Positions 6,772-12,323 of a stretch of 12,323 bases of DNA are shown here, piece by piece. The position numbers and the translations under genes are program-made. This DNA comes from an uncultured Clostridia bacterium. GTDB lineage: Bacteria; Bacillota; Clostridia; Christensenellales; UBA1242. Position 1 is the first letter of the stretch. Each line of letters starts with the position of its first letter. Location: the NCBI GenBank assembly GCA_947626155.1, contig CANQRC010000029.1, positions 1 to 12,323 of the forward strand, read 5' to 3'. The notes beneath the pieces were generated by a model that had not been told where the DNA came from, searched no databases, and was given only the letters and a program-made list of their open reading frames with translations.

Positions 6772-7788
6772 TTATTTTTTCTTATTTTCTTTTTTCTCAG
6801 TCTTTGCCTTTTGTTTCTCCGCCTTTTCAGCTTTCTTCTTTTCGTGCTTTTCTTTGGTCTTTTTCATTGCAACTTTAAAGCCGTCTTTTTCGAGGTCAAT
6901 ATGGGTGTCTTCCTTTCTTTCCTTTTCAACTCTTTGAGGAAGTTTTGCGGCAATGACAGGCATTTTGACGTTGTCTTTTCTTTCGCGAACTTCAAGTTGA
7001 TTGTAAGGAATGGAGATTTTGTTGCGCTTGAATTCGTTGTAAACATTTTCCATTATGTAGTAATAAACATCCCAATAATCTGCGCCGTCGCACCAGCAGT
7101 TTGCAAAGAACCTGATGCTGCTTGCCTCCAAAGTTTTCAAGCGGCAGAATGGTGCTGGGTCAAGGTAAACTCTGCCGTCACTTTTCATAACATCAGTGAC
7201 AATTTTCTTAACCTTTTCAACATCTGTCTCATAGGCAACATCAAAGCTAAAATCCACACGCCTTTTTGGAAAAGCGCCAAGGTTTGTGACTGTGCCGTTT
7301 ATGATGCTTGAATTTGGAAGAGTGATTTTGCGGTTGTCAACGGTGATGAGCGTTGTGAACATGAAGTTGATGTCGGTGATGTTTCCCTCAACGCCGTTTG
7401 TGATGACGTAGTCACCCTTTTTGAACATGTGGCTTGAAATGATGATGATTCCGTTTGCAACATTTGCAATTGCGTTTTCAAGCGCCATACCAACTGCCAA
7501 TATAACGGCACTAAATGCGGTTAGAATTCCGGTGATGTTGACGCCAACGTTCTGCAAAAGCAGCAAGATAAGAACAAGCCACAACACAAATTTTAGTATT
7601 GTGCAAATAAATTGCTGAGCAATTTTTTCCATTTTGGTTTTTGACAAAAGTTTTCTTGTCGCAACCATAACAATTTTAATAACAATAATTCCAACAATAA
7701 GAATAGCGAAGAAATAAACAATTTTCATGTAGTTGTTTGGGTTTGTGAAAAATGTTGTGATGCTATTCCAAATTCCTTGCCAATCCAT
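6772..7788 (-). CDS. mscS: MscS-family small-conductance mechanosensitive channel
   Basis: This membrane channel opens under membrane tension to release solutes during osmotic down-shock. The product is 338 aa. Three membrane segments are seen at about 21-43, 57-79 and 86-118. The third, pore-lining one carries the small-residue pattern LAVGMALENAIANVANGIII (97-116), matching the LAVGLALQGSLSNLAAG region of MscS. The beta domain follows with KKGDYVITNGVEGNITDI (123-140), TLPNSSIINGTVTN (156-169) and an alpha/beta C-terminal domain to about 270. Unlike the 286-aa E. coli protein, it ends in about 50 residues very rich in Lys and Glu (288-338), likely a charged cytoplasmic tail. The ATG has AGGAGG 11 nt upstream. 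It lies 19 nt after the alpha-oxoamine synthase gene, so the two are probably co-transcribed. Confidence 0.95.
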   Translation of the reverse strand: MDWQGIWNSITTFFTNPNNYMKIVYFFAILIVGIIVIKIVMVATRKLLSKTKMEKIAQQFICTILKFVLWLVLILLLLQNVGVNITGILTAFSAVILAVGMALENAIANVANGIIIISSHMFKKGDYVITNGVEGNITDINFMFTTLITVDNRKITLPNSSIINGTVTNLGAFPKRRVDFSFDVAYETDVEKVKKIVTDVMKSDGRVYLDPAPFCRLKTLEASSIRFFANCWCDGADYWDVYYYIMENVYNEFKRNKISIPYNQLEVRERKDNVKMPVIAAKLPQRVEKERKEDTHIDLEKDGFKVAMKKTKEKHEKKKAEKAEKQKAKTEKKENKKK

Positions 7789-7807
7789 AATAATTTTTTC
7801 CTCCTAA

Positions 7808-8986
7808 TTAAATTTCCAAAATATCCAAAACTTCTTTGATAGCGTGCATAGCCTTGTCCATTTGCTCTTTTGTGTGAGTGGCTGTGTAGCTCGTCCTAAG
7901 CAGCGCCTTTCCTGGTGGCGTTGCAGGAGTGATGACAGGGTTTACATAAACGCCTCTTTCAAGCAGAAGTTTGCAAGCCATAAACGCCTTTTTGTCGTCA
8001 TAAGTGTAAATTGGAATGATTGGGGTTGTGCTGTCAATAATCTTAACCCCAAGCCTCTTCAAGCCCTCGCGCATATAGTTTGAGATGTCAGCAAGTTTTT
8101 TCACTCTTTCTGGCTCTCTCTCCAAAATTTCAAGTGCCTTTGTTGCACAAGCCACAGATGCTGGCGTTATGCTTGCGCTGAAAATGTATGGACGCGATGT
8201 GTGTTTAACATAGTCCATAACGCGCTTTGAAGTTGCCATAAATCCGCCAAGGCTTGCAAGAGATTTTGAGAAAGTGCCCATGATGATGTCGATGTCGTCT
8301 TCCATATTGAAATATTCGCCTGTGCCACGGCCGTGAGCGCCCAAAACGCCAAGCCCGTGCGCATCGTCAACCATAAGCCTTGCGCCATATTTCTTTTTCA
8401 GCCTAACAAGTTCTGGCAGTTTGCAAATGTCTCCGCCCATGCTGAAAACGCCGTCAGTGACAATCAAAATTCCTGCAGTGGAAGGGATTTCTTTCAGTTT
8501 GTTTTCCAAATCCTCCATGTCGCTGTGATTGTAGCGCAGCATTCTTCCAAAAGAGAGCCTGCAACCGTCATAGATGCTTGCGTGATTTTCTCTGTCGCAA
8601 ACAACATAGTCGTTTCTGCCCACAATTGCGCTGATAATTCCCAAATTGCTTTGGAAACCTGTTGAGAATGTCATAACGGCTTCCTTGTGCAGGAATTTGG
8701 CAAGTTTCTTTTCTAGGTTCACGTGAATGTCAAGAGTTCCGTTCAAAAACCTTGAACCCGAGCAGCCCGAGCCGTATTTTTTGAGCGCATCAACACCTGC
8801 TTGAATAACCTCTGGATGAGAGGTCAGCCCAAGATAGTTGTTAGAGCCAATCATGATTGTGTCGTGACCTTCCATAACAACCTGAGTGTCTTGACCAGTT
8901 GACAATTCGTGAAAATAAGGATAGATATTTTCGTCTCTTGCCTCGTCATAGTTATGGCGTTCTTCTGTTTTCTTAAAAATGTCCAT
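7808..8986 (-). CDS. PLP-dependent alpha-oxoamine synthase, serine-palmitoyltransferase-like
   Basis: This belongs to the family that joins an amino acid to an acyl-CoA with loss of CO2 (serine palmitoyltransferase, 2-amino-3-ketobutyrate CoA ligase, BioF, 5-aminolevulinate synthase). Residue numbers count from GTG at 8998: GSNNYLGLTSHP (51-62), GSGCSGSRFLNGTLDIH (76-92), His139 in ENHAS (cofactor stacking), VDDAHGLGVLG (210-220, Asp211 and His214), PLP lysine Lys245 in GTFSKSLASLGGF (241-253), and LLRTSYTATHT (367-377). GTFSKSLAS, FHELSTGQDT and SRFLNGTLDIH resemble bacterial serine palmitoyltransferases more than BioF or KBL, but substrate cannot be proved. I choose ATG at 8984-8986 (392 aa): GAGG lies six bases upstream, inside the codons of the alternative GTG start. 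It is the first gene of a two-gene unit with mscS. Confidence 0.9.
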   Translation of the reverse strand: MDIFKKTEERHNYDEARDENIYPYFHELSTGQDTQVVMEGHDTIMIGSNNYLGLTSHPEVIQAGVDALKKYGSGCSGSRFLNGTLDIHVNLEKKLAKFLHKEAVMTFSTGFQSNLGIISAIVGRNDYVVCDRENHASIYDGCRLSFGRMLRYNHSDMEDLENKLKEIPSTAGILIVTDGVFSMGGDICKLPELVRLKKKYGARLMVDDAHGLGVLGAHGRGTGEYFNMEDDIDIIMGTFSKSLASLGGFMATSKRVMDYVKHTSRPYIFSASITPASVACATKALEILEREPERVKKLADISNYMREGLKRLGVKIIDSTTPIIPIYTYDDKKAFMACKLLLERGVYVNPVITPATPPGKALLRTSYTATHTKEQMDKAMHAIKEVLDILEI

Positions 8987-9016
8987 TTTAAACCTCACAA
9001 AAACAAAATCAAAGAA

Positions 9017-9045
9017 ATTATAAAATTTTATTTAAAAAATTGCAA
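9017..9045 (-). promoter_or_regulatory. Sigma-A-like promoter for the alpha-oxoamine synthase-mscS unit
   Basis: The minus strand has TTGCAA (9040-9045), exactly 17 nt, and a perfect TATAAT (9017-9022). Transcription would start near 9010, giving a leader of about 24 nt to the ATG at 8986 that contains the GAGG ribosome binding site. This also argues against the GTG start at 8998, which would lie about 12 nt from the transcript end without a binding site. Confidence 0.72.
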
Positions 9046-9075
9046 ATAAAATCAACTAATTTTTCACCAAACCAG

Positions 9076-9094
9076 AAAAATTTTGAAAATTTTT
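9076..9094. repeat. AT-only inverted repeat after the XRE gene
   Basis: AAAAATTTT-G-AAAATTTTT is a perfect 9-1-9 inverted repeat touching the XRE stop codon (9094-9096). A one-base loop must open to about three or five bases, and the stem has only A-T pairs, so it is at best a weak terminator for the XRE gene. No better terminator is seen before the next promoter at 9017-9045. Confidence 0.35.
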
Positions 9095-9336
9095 TATTTA
9101 TAAACATCATCAGTTTCATTAAAGTAGTCGCGAGCAAAAAATTCTTCAAGCGTCATGCCCGCACCCGAACAAATTTTCTTTATTGTAATGACCTTTGGAC
9201 ATTTACTCTTCCCATACATAAAATCAAAAATTGTAGATGGGGTTAAATTTGCATTCAAACATAATGCCGTCAAATTTGTTTTTCTCTCATCAACAATTTC
9301 TTTAATTCTTCTCCTAATTGCGTCCTCAATACTCAC
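9094..9336 (-). CDS. Small XRE/Cro-type helix-turn-helix regulator
   Basis: This 80-aa protein is mostly a single DNA-binding domain. The predicted helices are IEDAIRRRIKEIVDER (3-18), NLTALCLNANL (21-31), then TPSTIFDFMYGKSKCP (32-47) as the recognition region, and VITIKKICSGAGMTLEEFF (49-67). The pattern 'learn gradually, no partner domain' fits small phage-Cro/XRE-like regulators that bind as dimers to palindromes. GTG at 9334-9336 is chosen because AAGGAGG lies five bases upstream. Its promoter region and ribosome binding site touch the first of three 16-bp palindromes, and it is divergent from the SLOG gene. I infer it represses itself and the SLOG gene; no ligand domain is visible. Confidence 0.86.
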   Translation of the reverse strand: MSIEDAIRRRIKEIVDERKTNLTALCLNANLTPSTIFDFMYGKSKCPKVITIKKICSGAGMTLEEFFARDYFNETDDVYK

Positions 9337-9346
9337 CTTACCCTCC

Positions 9347-9362
9347 TTACGCTGTTTCGTAA
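9347..9362. promoter_or_regulatory. Operator-like palindrome O1
   Basis: TTACGCTGTTTCGTAA has matching TTACG/CGTAA arms. It covers the predicted transcription start of the XRE gene (about 9359), and its end abuts that gene's GGAGGG ribosome binding site. The same arms recur in O2 and O3. Binding here would block XRE transcription. Confidence 0.65.
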
Positions 9363-9365
9363 TAG

Positions 9366-9394
9366 ATTTTAGTAAGGAATTTTGCGTCTGTCTT
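9366..9394 (-). promoter_or_regulatory. Predicted promoter of the XRE gene
   Basis: The minus strand has AAGACA (9389-9394), a 17-nt spacer and TAAAAT (9366-9371). The -35 match is only GACA, but the spacing is ideal and the -35 box overlaps palindrome O2 by two bases. A start near 9359 falls inside O1. Confidence 0.5.
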
Positions 9395-9408
9395 ACGGAT
9401 TTCCGTAA
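9393..9408. promoter_or_regulatory. Operator-like palindrome O2
   Basis: TTACGGATTTCCGTAA is the most symmetric copy, with perfect 7-bp arms (TTACGGA/TCCGTAA) and two central bases. It sits between the two divergent promoters, touching the XRE -35 box and ending six bases before the SLOG -35 box, so a bound regulator could act on both. Confidence 0.7.
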
Positions 9409-9414
9409 TTATGT

Positions 9415-9443
9415 TTGCCTTTTTCTTCGTTTTTTAGTAAAAT
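9415..9443 (+). promoter_or_regulatory. Predicted promoter of the SLOG gene
   Basis: The plus strand has TTGCCT (9415-9420), exactly 17 nt, and TAAAAT (9438-9443). The start would be near 9450, inside palindrome O3, leaving a leader of about 25 nt with a GGAGGG ribosome binding site. Confidence 0.6.
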
Positions 9444-9445
9444 TA

Positions 9446-9461
9446 TTACGATATTTCGTAA
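9446..9461. promoter_or_regulatory. Operator-like palindrome O3
   Basis: TTACGATATTTCGTAA has 6-bp arms (TTACGA/TCGTAA). It covers the predicted start of the SLOG transcript and ends just before the GGAGGG ribosome binding site, a layout mirroring O1 at the XRE gene. Confidence 0.68.
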
Positions 9462-9475
9462 ACGGAGGGTAGGTC

Positions 9476-10024
9476 GTGAAAACTTGTTGCTTTATTGGTC
9501 ACAGAGAAATAGAAATAAATGACGAACTGGTGTTTTCAATTCGTCACATTCTTGAAATGTTGATTGAAGAAGAGGGCGTCAGAACTTTTGCTTTTGGAAG
9601 CAGAAGTCAGTTTAACGAACTCTGCTATGATGTGGTTACAAGCTTAAAAGAAGTCTATCCCGTCATCAAGCGGTTTTATTTGACTTGCAAAAGTGAAGAC
9701 TGTTGCCTCGAAAAAGACAGGGAAAAAGAAGAGGCAATTTTAAGAAGAGTTTTAAAAAAGGATGTGCGCCTAAAAGGTTTTGAAGAGGAAATTGAACACA
9801 AAACAAAATATTCCTCTGGCAGGGCAAGTTATGTGGAGCGCAACCGCGCACTTATTGATATGAGTGATTTTTGTATGTTCTATTATAATCCAAACTATTT
9901 GCCGCCAACAAGAAAGGCATATAAAAGCGCCCTTTCTTCCTATCAGCCCAAAAGCGGAACAGCCCTCGCCTTCGCCTACGCCACTCAAAAAAAGAAACAT
10001 ATCATAAATATGTTTCCTAATTAG
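9476..10024 (+). CDS. SLOG-family protein (YpsA/DUF1273-like), function unknown
   Basis: This 182-aa protein looks like a stand-alone SLOG-type Rossmann domain, a superfamily that binds nucleotide-like ligands (relatives include DprA, YpsA and cytokinin-activating LOG enzymes). Seen: the start CCFIGHREI (4-12), the loop FAFGSRSQFNELCYDVV (38-54), YVERNRALIDMSDFCMFYYN (119-138) and the C-terminal SGTALAFAYA (160-169), probably the ligand-binding glycine turn. A charged helical insert with several Lys/Glu covers about 72-110. It is the only plus-strand gene. GTG at 9476-9478 follows GGAGGG with a six-base spacer. It is divergent from the XRE gene with three shared palindromes, so I infer it is normally repressed and induced by a signal. 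It overlaps the end of the DUF1893 gene by eight bases, tail to tail. Confidence 0.85.
   Translation: MKTCCFIGHREIEINDELVFSIRHILEMLIEEEGVRTFAFGSRSQFNELCYDVVTSLKEVYPVIKRFYLTCKSEDCCLEKDREKEEAILRRVLKKDVRLKGFEEEIEHKTKYSSGRASYVERNRALIDMSDFCMFYYNPNYLPPTRKAYKSALSSYQPKSGTALAFAYATQKKKHIINMFPN
9986..10016 (-). terminator. Terminator of the DUF362-larC-ECF-DUF1893 operon, inside the SLOG gene
   Basis: In the minus sense GAAACATAT (10016-10008), a five-base loop and ATATGTTTC (10002-9994) form a perfect 9-bp stem followed by TTTTTTT (9993-9987). It starts directly after the DUF1893 stop codon (10017-10019), as an intrinsic terminator should. The same bases code for about residues 173-180 of the SLOG protein on the other strand. 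Only two of nine pairs are G-C, so strength is uncertain. Confidence 0.6.
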
Positions 10025-10442
10025 TTATTTTCTTCATCTGCTGCAATTTTTGTTTTAGTTTTTCGTAGGCGGCCTCAAAATCAGTTTTGTTTGCAACCGC
10101 CTCTTCCATGGGGCAAATGCCTGTGCCGGCGCGGTTGATTATTTTGTCAACAAGAGTGTTGTATTCCACTTTTATGTTGTTTTCCTGCAAAACTTGAAGG
10201 GCGGACTTGCTAAGAACTGCCGCATACACGCAGGAAATTTTTGCGAGGCAAAAAAGCATTGCCGCCGCCTTGCCAACAATTTTGTCCGCCACCGAAAAGC
10301 CTTTCAGGTCAAGCCCGTCTGAGATGAAGCCCATCATTGGCGCTATGCCGCTCTTGGTTGAAAAATATGTTTTTTCGCCCTTCACCAAAACGCAGGTTTT
10401 ATCGCCCACAAGCAGACTTTTTGCGCGCAATAAATCAGTCAT
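10017..10442 (-). CDS. DUF1893 family protein
   Basis: This 141-aa protein matches the DUF1893 pattern: CVLVKGEKTYFSTKSGIAPM (17-36), DLKGFSVADKIVGKAAAMLF (45-64), VYAAVLSKSALQVLQENNIK (72-91), VEYNTLVDKI (92-101) and NRAGTGICPMEEAV (103-116), then a Lys-rich tail. A Thermotoga member (TM1506) has a cytidine-deaminase-like fold with unknown function; the usual deaminase zinc motif is not visible here. The ATG at 10440-10442 overlaps the end of the ECF gene by eight bases, so translation is likely coupled. It is the last gene of its operon, and its stop is followed at once by a hairpin with a T run. A role linked to the transported substrate is possible but unproven. Confidence 0.85.
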   Translation of the reverse strand: MTDLLRAKSLLVGDKTCVLVKGEKTYFSTKSGIAPMMGFISDGLDLKGFSVADKIVGKAAAMLFCLAKISCVYAAVLSKSALQVLQENNIKVEYNTLVDKIINRAGTGICPMEEAVANKTDFEAAYEKLKQKLQQMKKITN

Positions 10443-11013
10443 TTTTCTTGTCCTTAGAAAGAAGTTTCAAAAGCCCAATAATAAGAAGTGGCACAACTGC
10501 AGCTTGAAGAACAAGCCCCAAAAGCCCTGTTTGAATTTGCGCCCAAACAGCGGTCACGCTAAGTGGAGAAACGGTTTGGAAAATTGCAACAAGCGTCAAA
10601 AACACCGCTCTTCCAGAGATTTGCGCAAAAAGCACTGCTGGAAAAGCCATCCACTTGTTTTTTGCAATGTGTTTTGAAAATGCGCCAGAAACGGCGGCAA
10701 AAACTGCAAGTTCGCAGATCATAAATGGCAATCTTTCAAGCGCAGGCATAGGGTTTCCGGCCGCCAAGGTGATAAGAAAACTTGTTATTGGCGACATTAT
10801 TCCCACGCCAAGTCCCCACCAAGTTCCAAGCAAGCATCCGCCAATTAAAACCGGCAAATACATAGGCAGCCACTTCACTCCGCCAGCCGCGCCGGCAGCC
10901 AAGTGAACAAGTTGTGGCAAAACAACCGCAAGTGCCACAAGACCAACCGAAATTAGGGTTTTTGTGGCTATTTTTGTTTTTACAGACTTAAATGTTAAAA
11001 CAGATTCAATCAT
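10435..11013 (-). CDS. ECF transporter S component, substrate unknown
   Basis: This 192-aa membrane protein has about six hydrophobic segments (roughly 18-40, 49-70, 73-86, 96-114, 122-146, 157-185), typical of the substrate-binding S subunit of energy-coupling-factor vitamin or metal importers. Seen: a short cytoplasmic start, LPMYLPVLIGGCLLGTWWGL (49-68), a long Gly/Pro-rich loop near 84-95 and a short basic tail (KDKKND). The shared EcfA/EcfT energy module is not in the window, as is normal for group II systems. The substrate cannot be read from sequence. The neighbour larC suggests nickel-pincer cofactor or its nicotinate-type precursor only as a hypothesis. The ATG overlaps the LarC stop as ATGA, with AAGGAG upstream. 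Confidence 0.85.
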   Translation of the reverse strand: MIESVLTFKSVKTKIATKTLISVGLVALAVVLPQLVHLAAGAAGGVKWLPMYLPVLIGGCLLGTWWGLGVGIMSPITSFLITLAAGNPMPALERLPFMICELAVFAAVSGAFSKHIAKNKWMAFPAVLFAQISGRAVFLTLVAIFQTVSPLSVTAVWAQIQTGLLGLVLQAAVVPLLIIGLLKLLSKDKKND

Positions 11014-11789
11014 TTTTCGCTCCTTTCAATTTTGTTTACTTTTAAAACGCACGGCAAATTGTAGTTTCTTTTGCCCGCGCCATAGCCCGTTTTCAAAACG
11101 GAATAATTTTTAATTTTTTCAAATTTCCCCACGGCAGCAAGCGCTCCAAGGCCTGTCGGCGTGATGAGTTCACCCTCAAAGTCAATTTGGGAAAGTTTGA
11201 TTGAAAACTTTTCTGCAATATTTTTCACCGCCGGCGTTGGAACGGGAAGAAAGCCAACTCGCGTTTGCACCCTCCCATGCCCCTCGCAAAGATTTTCAAC
11301 ATAAACATTTTCCACTTTTAACTCGTCAAGACAAAACGCAATTGCCGAGATGTCAATTATGCTGTCCATTGCGCCGCTTTCGTGAAAGACAACTTCCTCT
11401 TTCTTGACCCCGTGGGCTTTCGCCTCACTTTCGGCAATAATCTCAAAAATTTTGTTTGCAATATTTTTTGCATTTTCGCTTAAAGAAGAATTTTCTAAAA
11501 GATTTTTTACATCTTTCAAATTTCTTTTTTCGGCAAATTTTGGCGTGACTTTTTTCTTTCCAGAAAGATAATCCAAATCGTGGTCAGAATTGTTATTTTC
11601 CAAAAAAACATCAAAATCGGTGCAAAAAACGCCATTTTTTTTGATTTTTTTGATAAAAATTGCATTTTTTTCTAATTTTAAACTTTTTATTGCGCTTTTT
11701 AATTTGTCTTCATTTGCGCCCAAATCCAAAAGCGCGCCCACAATCATATCTCCGCTCACGCCACTTGAACAATCAAACAAAATGTCCAT
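11010..11789 (-). CDS. larC: LarC-like nickel-pincer cofactor protein, N-terminal (LarC1) part only
   Basis: LarC inserts nickel into the pyridinium pincer cofactor of lactate racemase and relatives, using CTP. Seen: DCSSGVSGDMIVGALLDLG (6-24), FHESGAMDSIIDI (135-147), GHGRVQTRVGFLPVPTPAV (170-188), ELITPTGLGAL (207-217) and GYGAGKRNYNLPCVLKV (235-251), all in family order. Full LarC is about 400 aa; this ends at 259 aa, just where the C-terminal LarC2 domain would begin (an NIDDM-type motif is expected and is missing). In Lactobacillus plantarum LarC1 and LarC2 are joined by frameshifting, but here the next frames do not encode LarC2. Residues about 64-100 are Lys/Asn-rich and less conserved. 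The start shares a base with the DUF362 stop (TAATG); no strong ribosome site is seen, so coupling is likely. No larA, larB or larE is present in the window. Confidence 0.85.
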   Translation of the reverse strand: MDILFDCSSGVSGDMIVGALLDLGANEDKLKSAIKSLKLEKNAIFIKKIKKNGVFCTDFDVFLENNNSDHDLDYLSGKKKVTPKFAEKRNLKDVKNLLENSSLSENAKNIANKIFEIIAESEAKAHGVKKEEVVFHESGAMDSIIDISAIAFCLDELKVENVYVENLCEGHGRVQTRVGFLPVPTPAVKNIAEKFSIKLSQIDFEGELITPTGLGALAAVGKFEKIKNYSVLKTGYGAGKRNYNLPCVLKVNKIERSEK

Positions 11790-12323
11790 TAGTCAAGGCT
11801 CACAAGTTCATATTTGCTTGTGCCAAGGCCGTGCTGCTCTGATGCCTCCACAATGTGGATGCCGTGCCTTGAATTCATTCTCTCAACCAGCGACTTCTTG
11901 CCCTTGTCCTTGGAATTTATAACCGCGTCATAGCAGCATTGGTCAAGCGCAACAGGGTCAAGCGAGGCAAAAATTCCAATGTCGCCCATCTCTGGCTCTG
12001 GCGGATTTGGGTCACAGTCACAATTCACGGAAAGCCTGTTTGCAACATTGATGTATGCCATGTTCTCTGGCTTAAAATAGCCAATCACCGCCTTGCACGC
12101 GTCTGCCATGCTTTCAATAAACGCGTCTTGGTCTCGGTCAAAAAGATTTTTCATCATCACTTCTGGGTTATCAGTCTTGCCCACCGAGTGGATGAACGCC
12201 TTGCCATTTCTTGAAGCAAAGCCAATTGAAACATTTTTAAGCGCCCCGCCAAAGCCGCCCATAACGTGCCCCTTAAAATGAGAAAGCACCAGCATGGAGT
12301 TATAATTTTTTAGGTGGTCGCCC
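11789..12323 (-). CDS. DUF362 domain protein (5' end beyond window)
   Basis: This gene runs off the right edge; the open frame continues past the ATG at 12295 with residues GDHLKNYNS before SMLVLSHFKGHVMGGFGGALKN, which is inside the DUF362 core, so that ATG is not the start. DUF362 proteins are linked to iron-sulfur and redox functions, but their reaction is unknown. Seen from the 12295 Met: LSHFKGHVMGGFGGALKNVSIG (4-25), the Cys-rich CDCDPNPPEPEMGDIGIFASLDPVALDQCCYD (91-122), and a C-terminal NSRHGIHIVEASEQHGLGTSKYEL (141-164). No ferredoxin-type CxxCxxC cluster is visible in this part. It precedes larC with one shared base (TAATG), suggesting an operon. Confidence 0.88.
   Translation of the reverse strand, partial: GDHLKNYNSMLVLSHFKGHVMGGFGGALKNVSIGFASRNGKAFIHSVGKTDNPEVMMKNLFDRDQDAFIESMADACKAVIGYFKPENMAYINVANRLSVNCDCDPNPPEPEMGDIGIFASLDPVALDQCCYDAVINSKDKGKKSLVERMNSRHGIHIVEASEQHGLGTSKYELVSLD

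Noticed and set aside
8987..8998. GTG start at 8996-8998 for the alpha-oxoamine synthase (396 aa).
   Set aside because: The GAGG ribosome site overlaps these codons and is correctly spaced for the ATG at 8984-8986.
9347..9461. Short CRISPR-like array, because a 16-bp element recurs three times at similar spacing (46 and 53 bp between centres).
   Set aside because: Only three copies, each an imperfectly matching palindrome placed on promoter features, and no cas genes; operators explain them better.
11040..11046. Slippery heptamer T TTA AAA in the correct phase near the end of the LarC gene, where LarC1/LarC2 frameshifting is known in Lactobacillus.
   Set aside because: A -1 shift here reads only four more codons (Ser-Lys-Gln-Asn) before TGA, and no LarC2-like sequence follows in any frame, so it cannot extend the protein.

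Overview
The window looks like a chromosomal piece from a Gram-positive, Clostridia-like (Bacillota) bacterium. The evidence is moderately AT-rich DNA, strong AGGAGG-type ribosome binding sites, sigma-A-like promoters, the standard genetic code (TGA is used as stop), and the gene types (ECF transporter S component, DUF1893, SLOG family, dnaX-ybaB neighbourhood). The exact taxon cannot be fixed from the sequence. All genes but one are on the minus strand. I see no rRNA, tRNA, CRISPR array or insertion sequence.

In minus-strand transcription order, starting from the right edge, the layout has four parts. (1) Positions 12323-10017 hold a tightly coupled four-gene operon: a DUF362 protein (5' end outside the window), a LarC N-terminal-domain protein, an ECF transporter S component and a DUF1893 protein. 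Its terminator hairpin lies inside the 3' end of the convergent SLOG gene. (2) Positions 10024-9094 hold a divergent regulatory pair: a small XRE-type regulator (minus) and a SLOG-family protein (plus, the only plus-strand gene). Between them are two back-to-back sigma-A-like promoters and three copies of a 16-bp palindrome, TTACG-N6-CGTAA. (3) Positions 9045-6737 hold a complete two-gene transcription unit with promoter and terminator both visible: a serine-palmitoyltransferase-like alpha-oxoamine synthase, then an MscS channel. (4) Positions 6721-1 hold a long operon: a membrane flippase-like protein fused to a HAD phosphatase domain, then dus, pgk, tpiA, dnaX and ybaB (3' end outside the window).

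Part 4 combines tRNA modification, lower glycolysis and the replication clamp loader. dnaX is split into two frames exactly at a nine-A run that contains the classical A AAA AAC slippery heptamer next to a TGA stop. A -1 shift joins the ATPase part (gamma, 367 aa) to a tau-type C-terminal domain (479 aa in all). The tpiA product carries substitutions at normally invariant active-site positions.

Points most worth a second look are the XRE/SLOG module with three operators, the dnaX frameshift, the flippase-HAD fusion with a possibly leaderless GTG start, the LarC protein lacking its C-terminal domain, the terminator embedded in a coding region, and the unusual triosephosphate isomerase.
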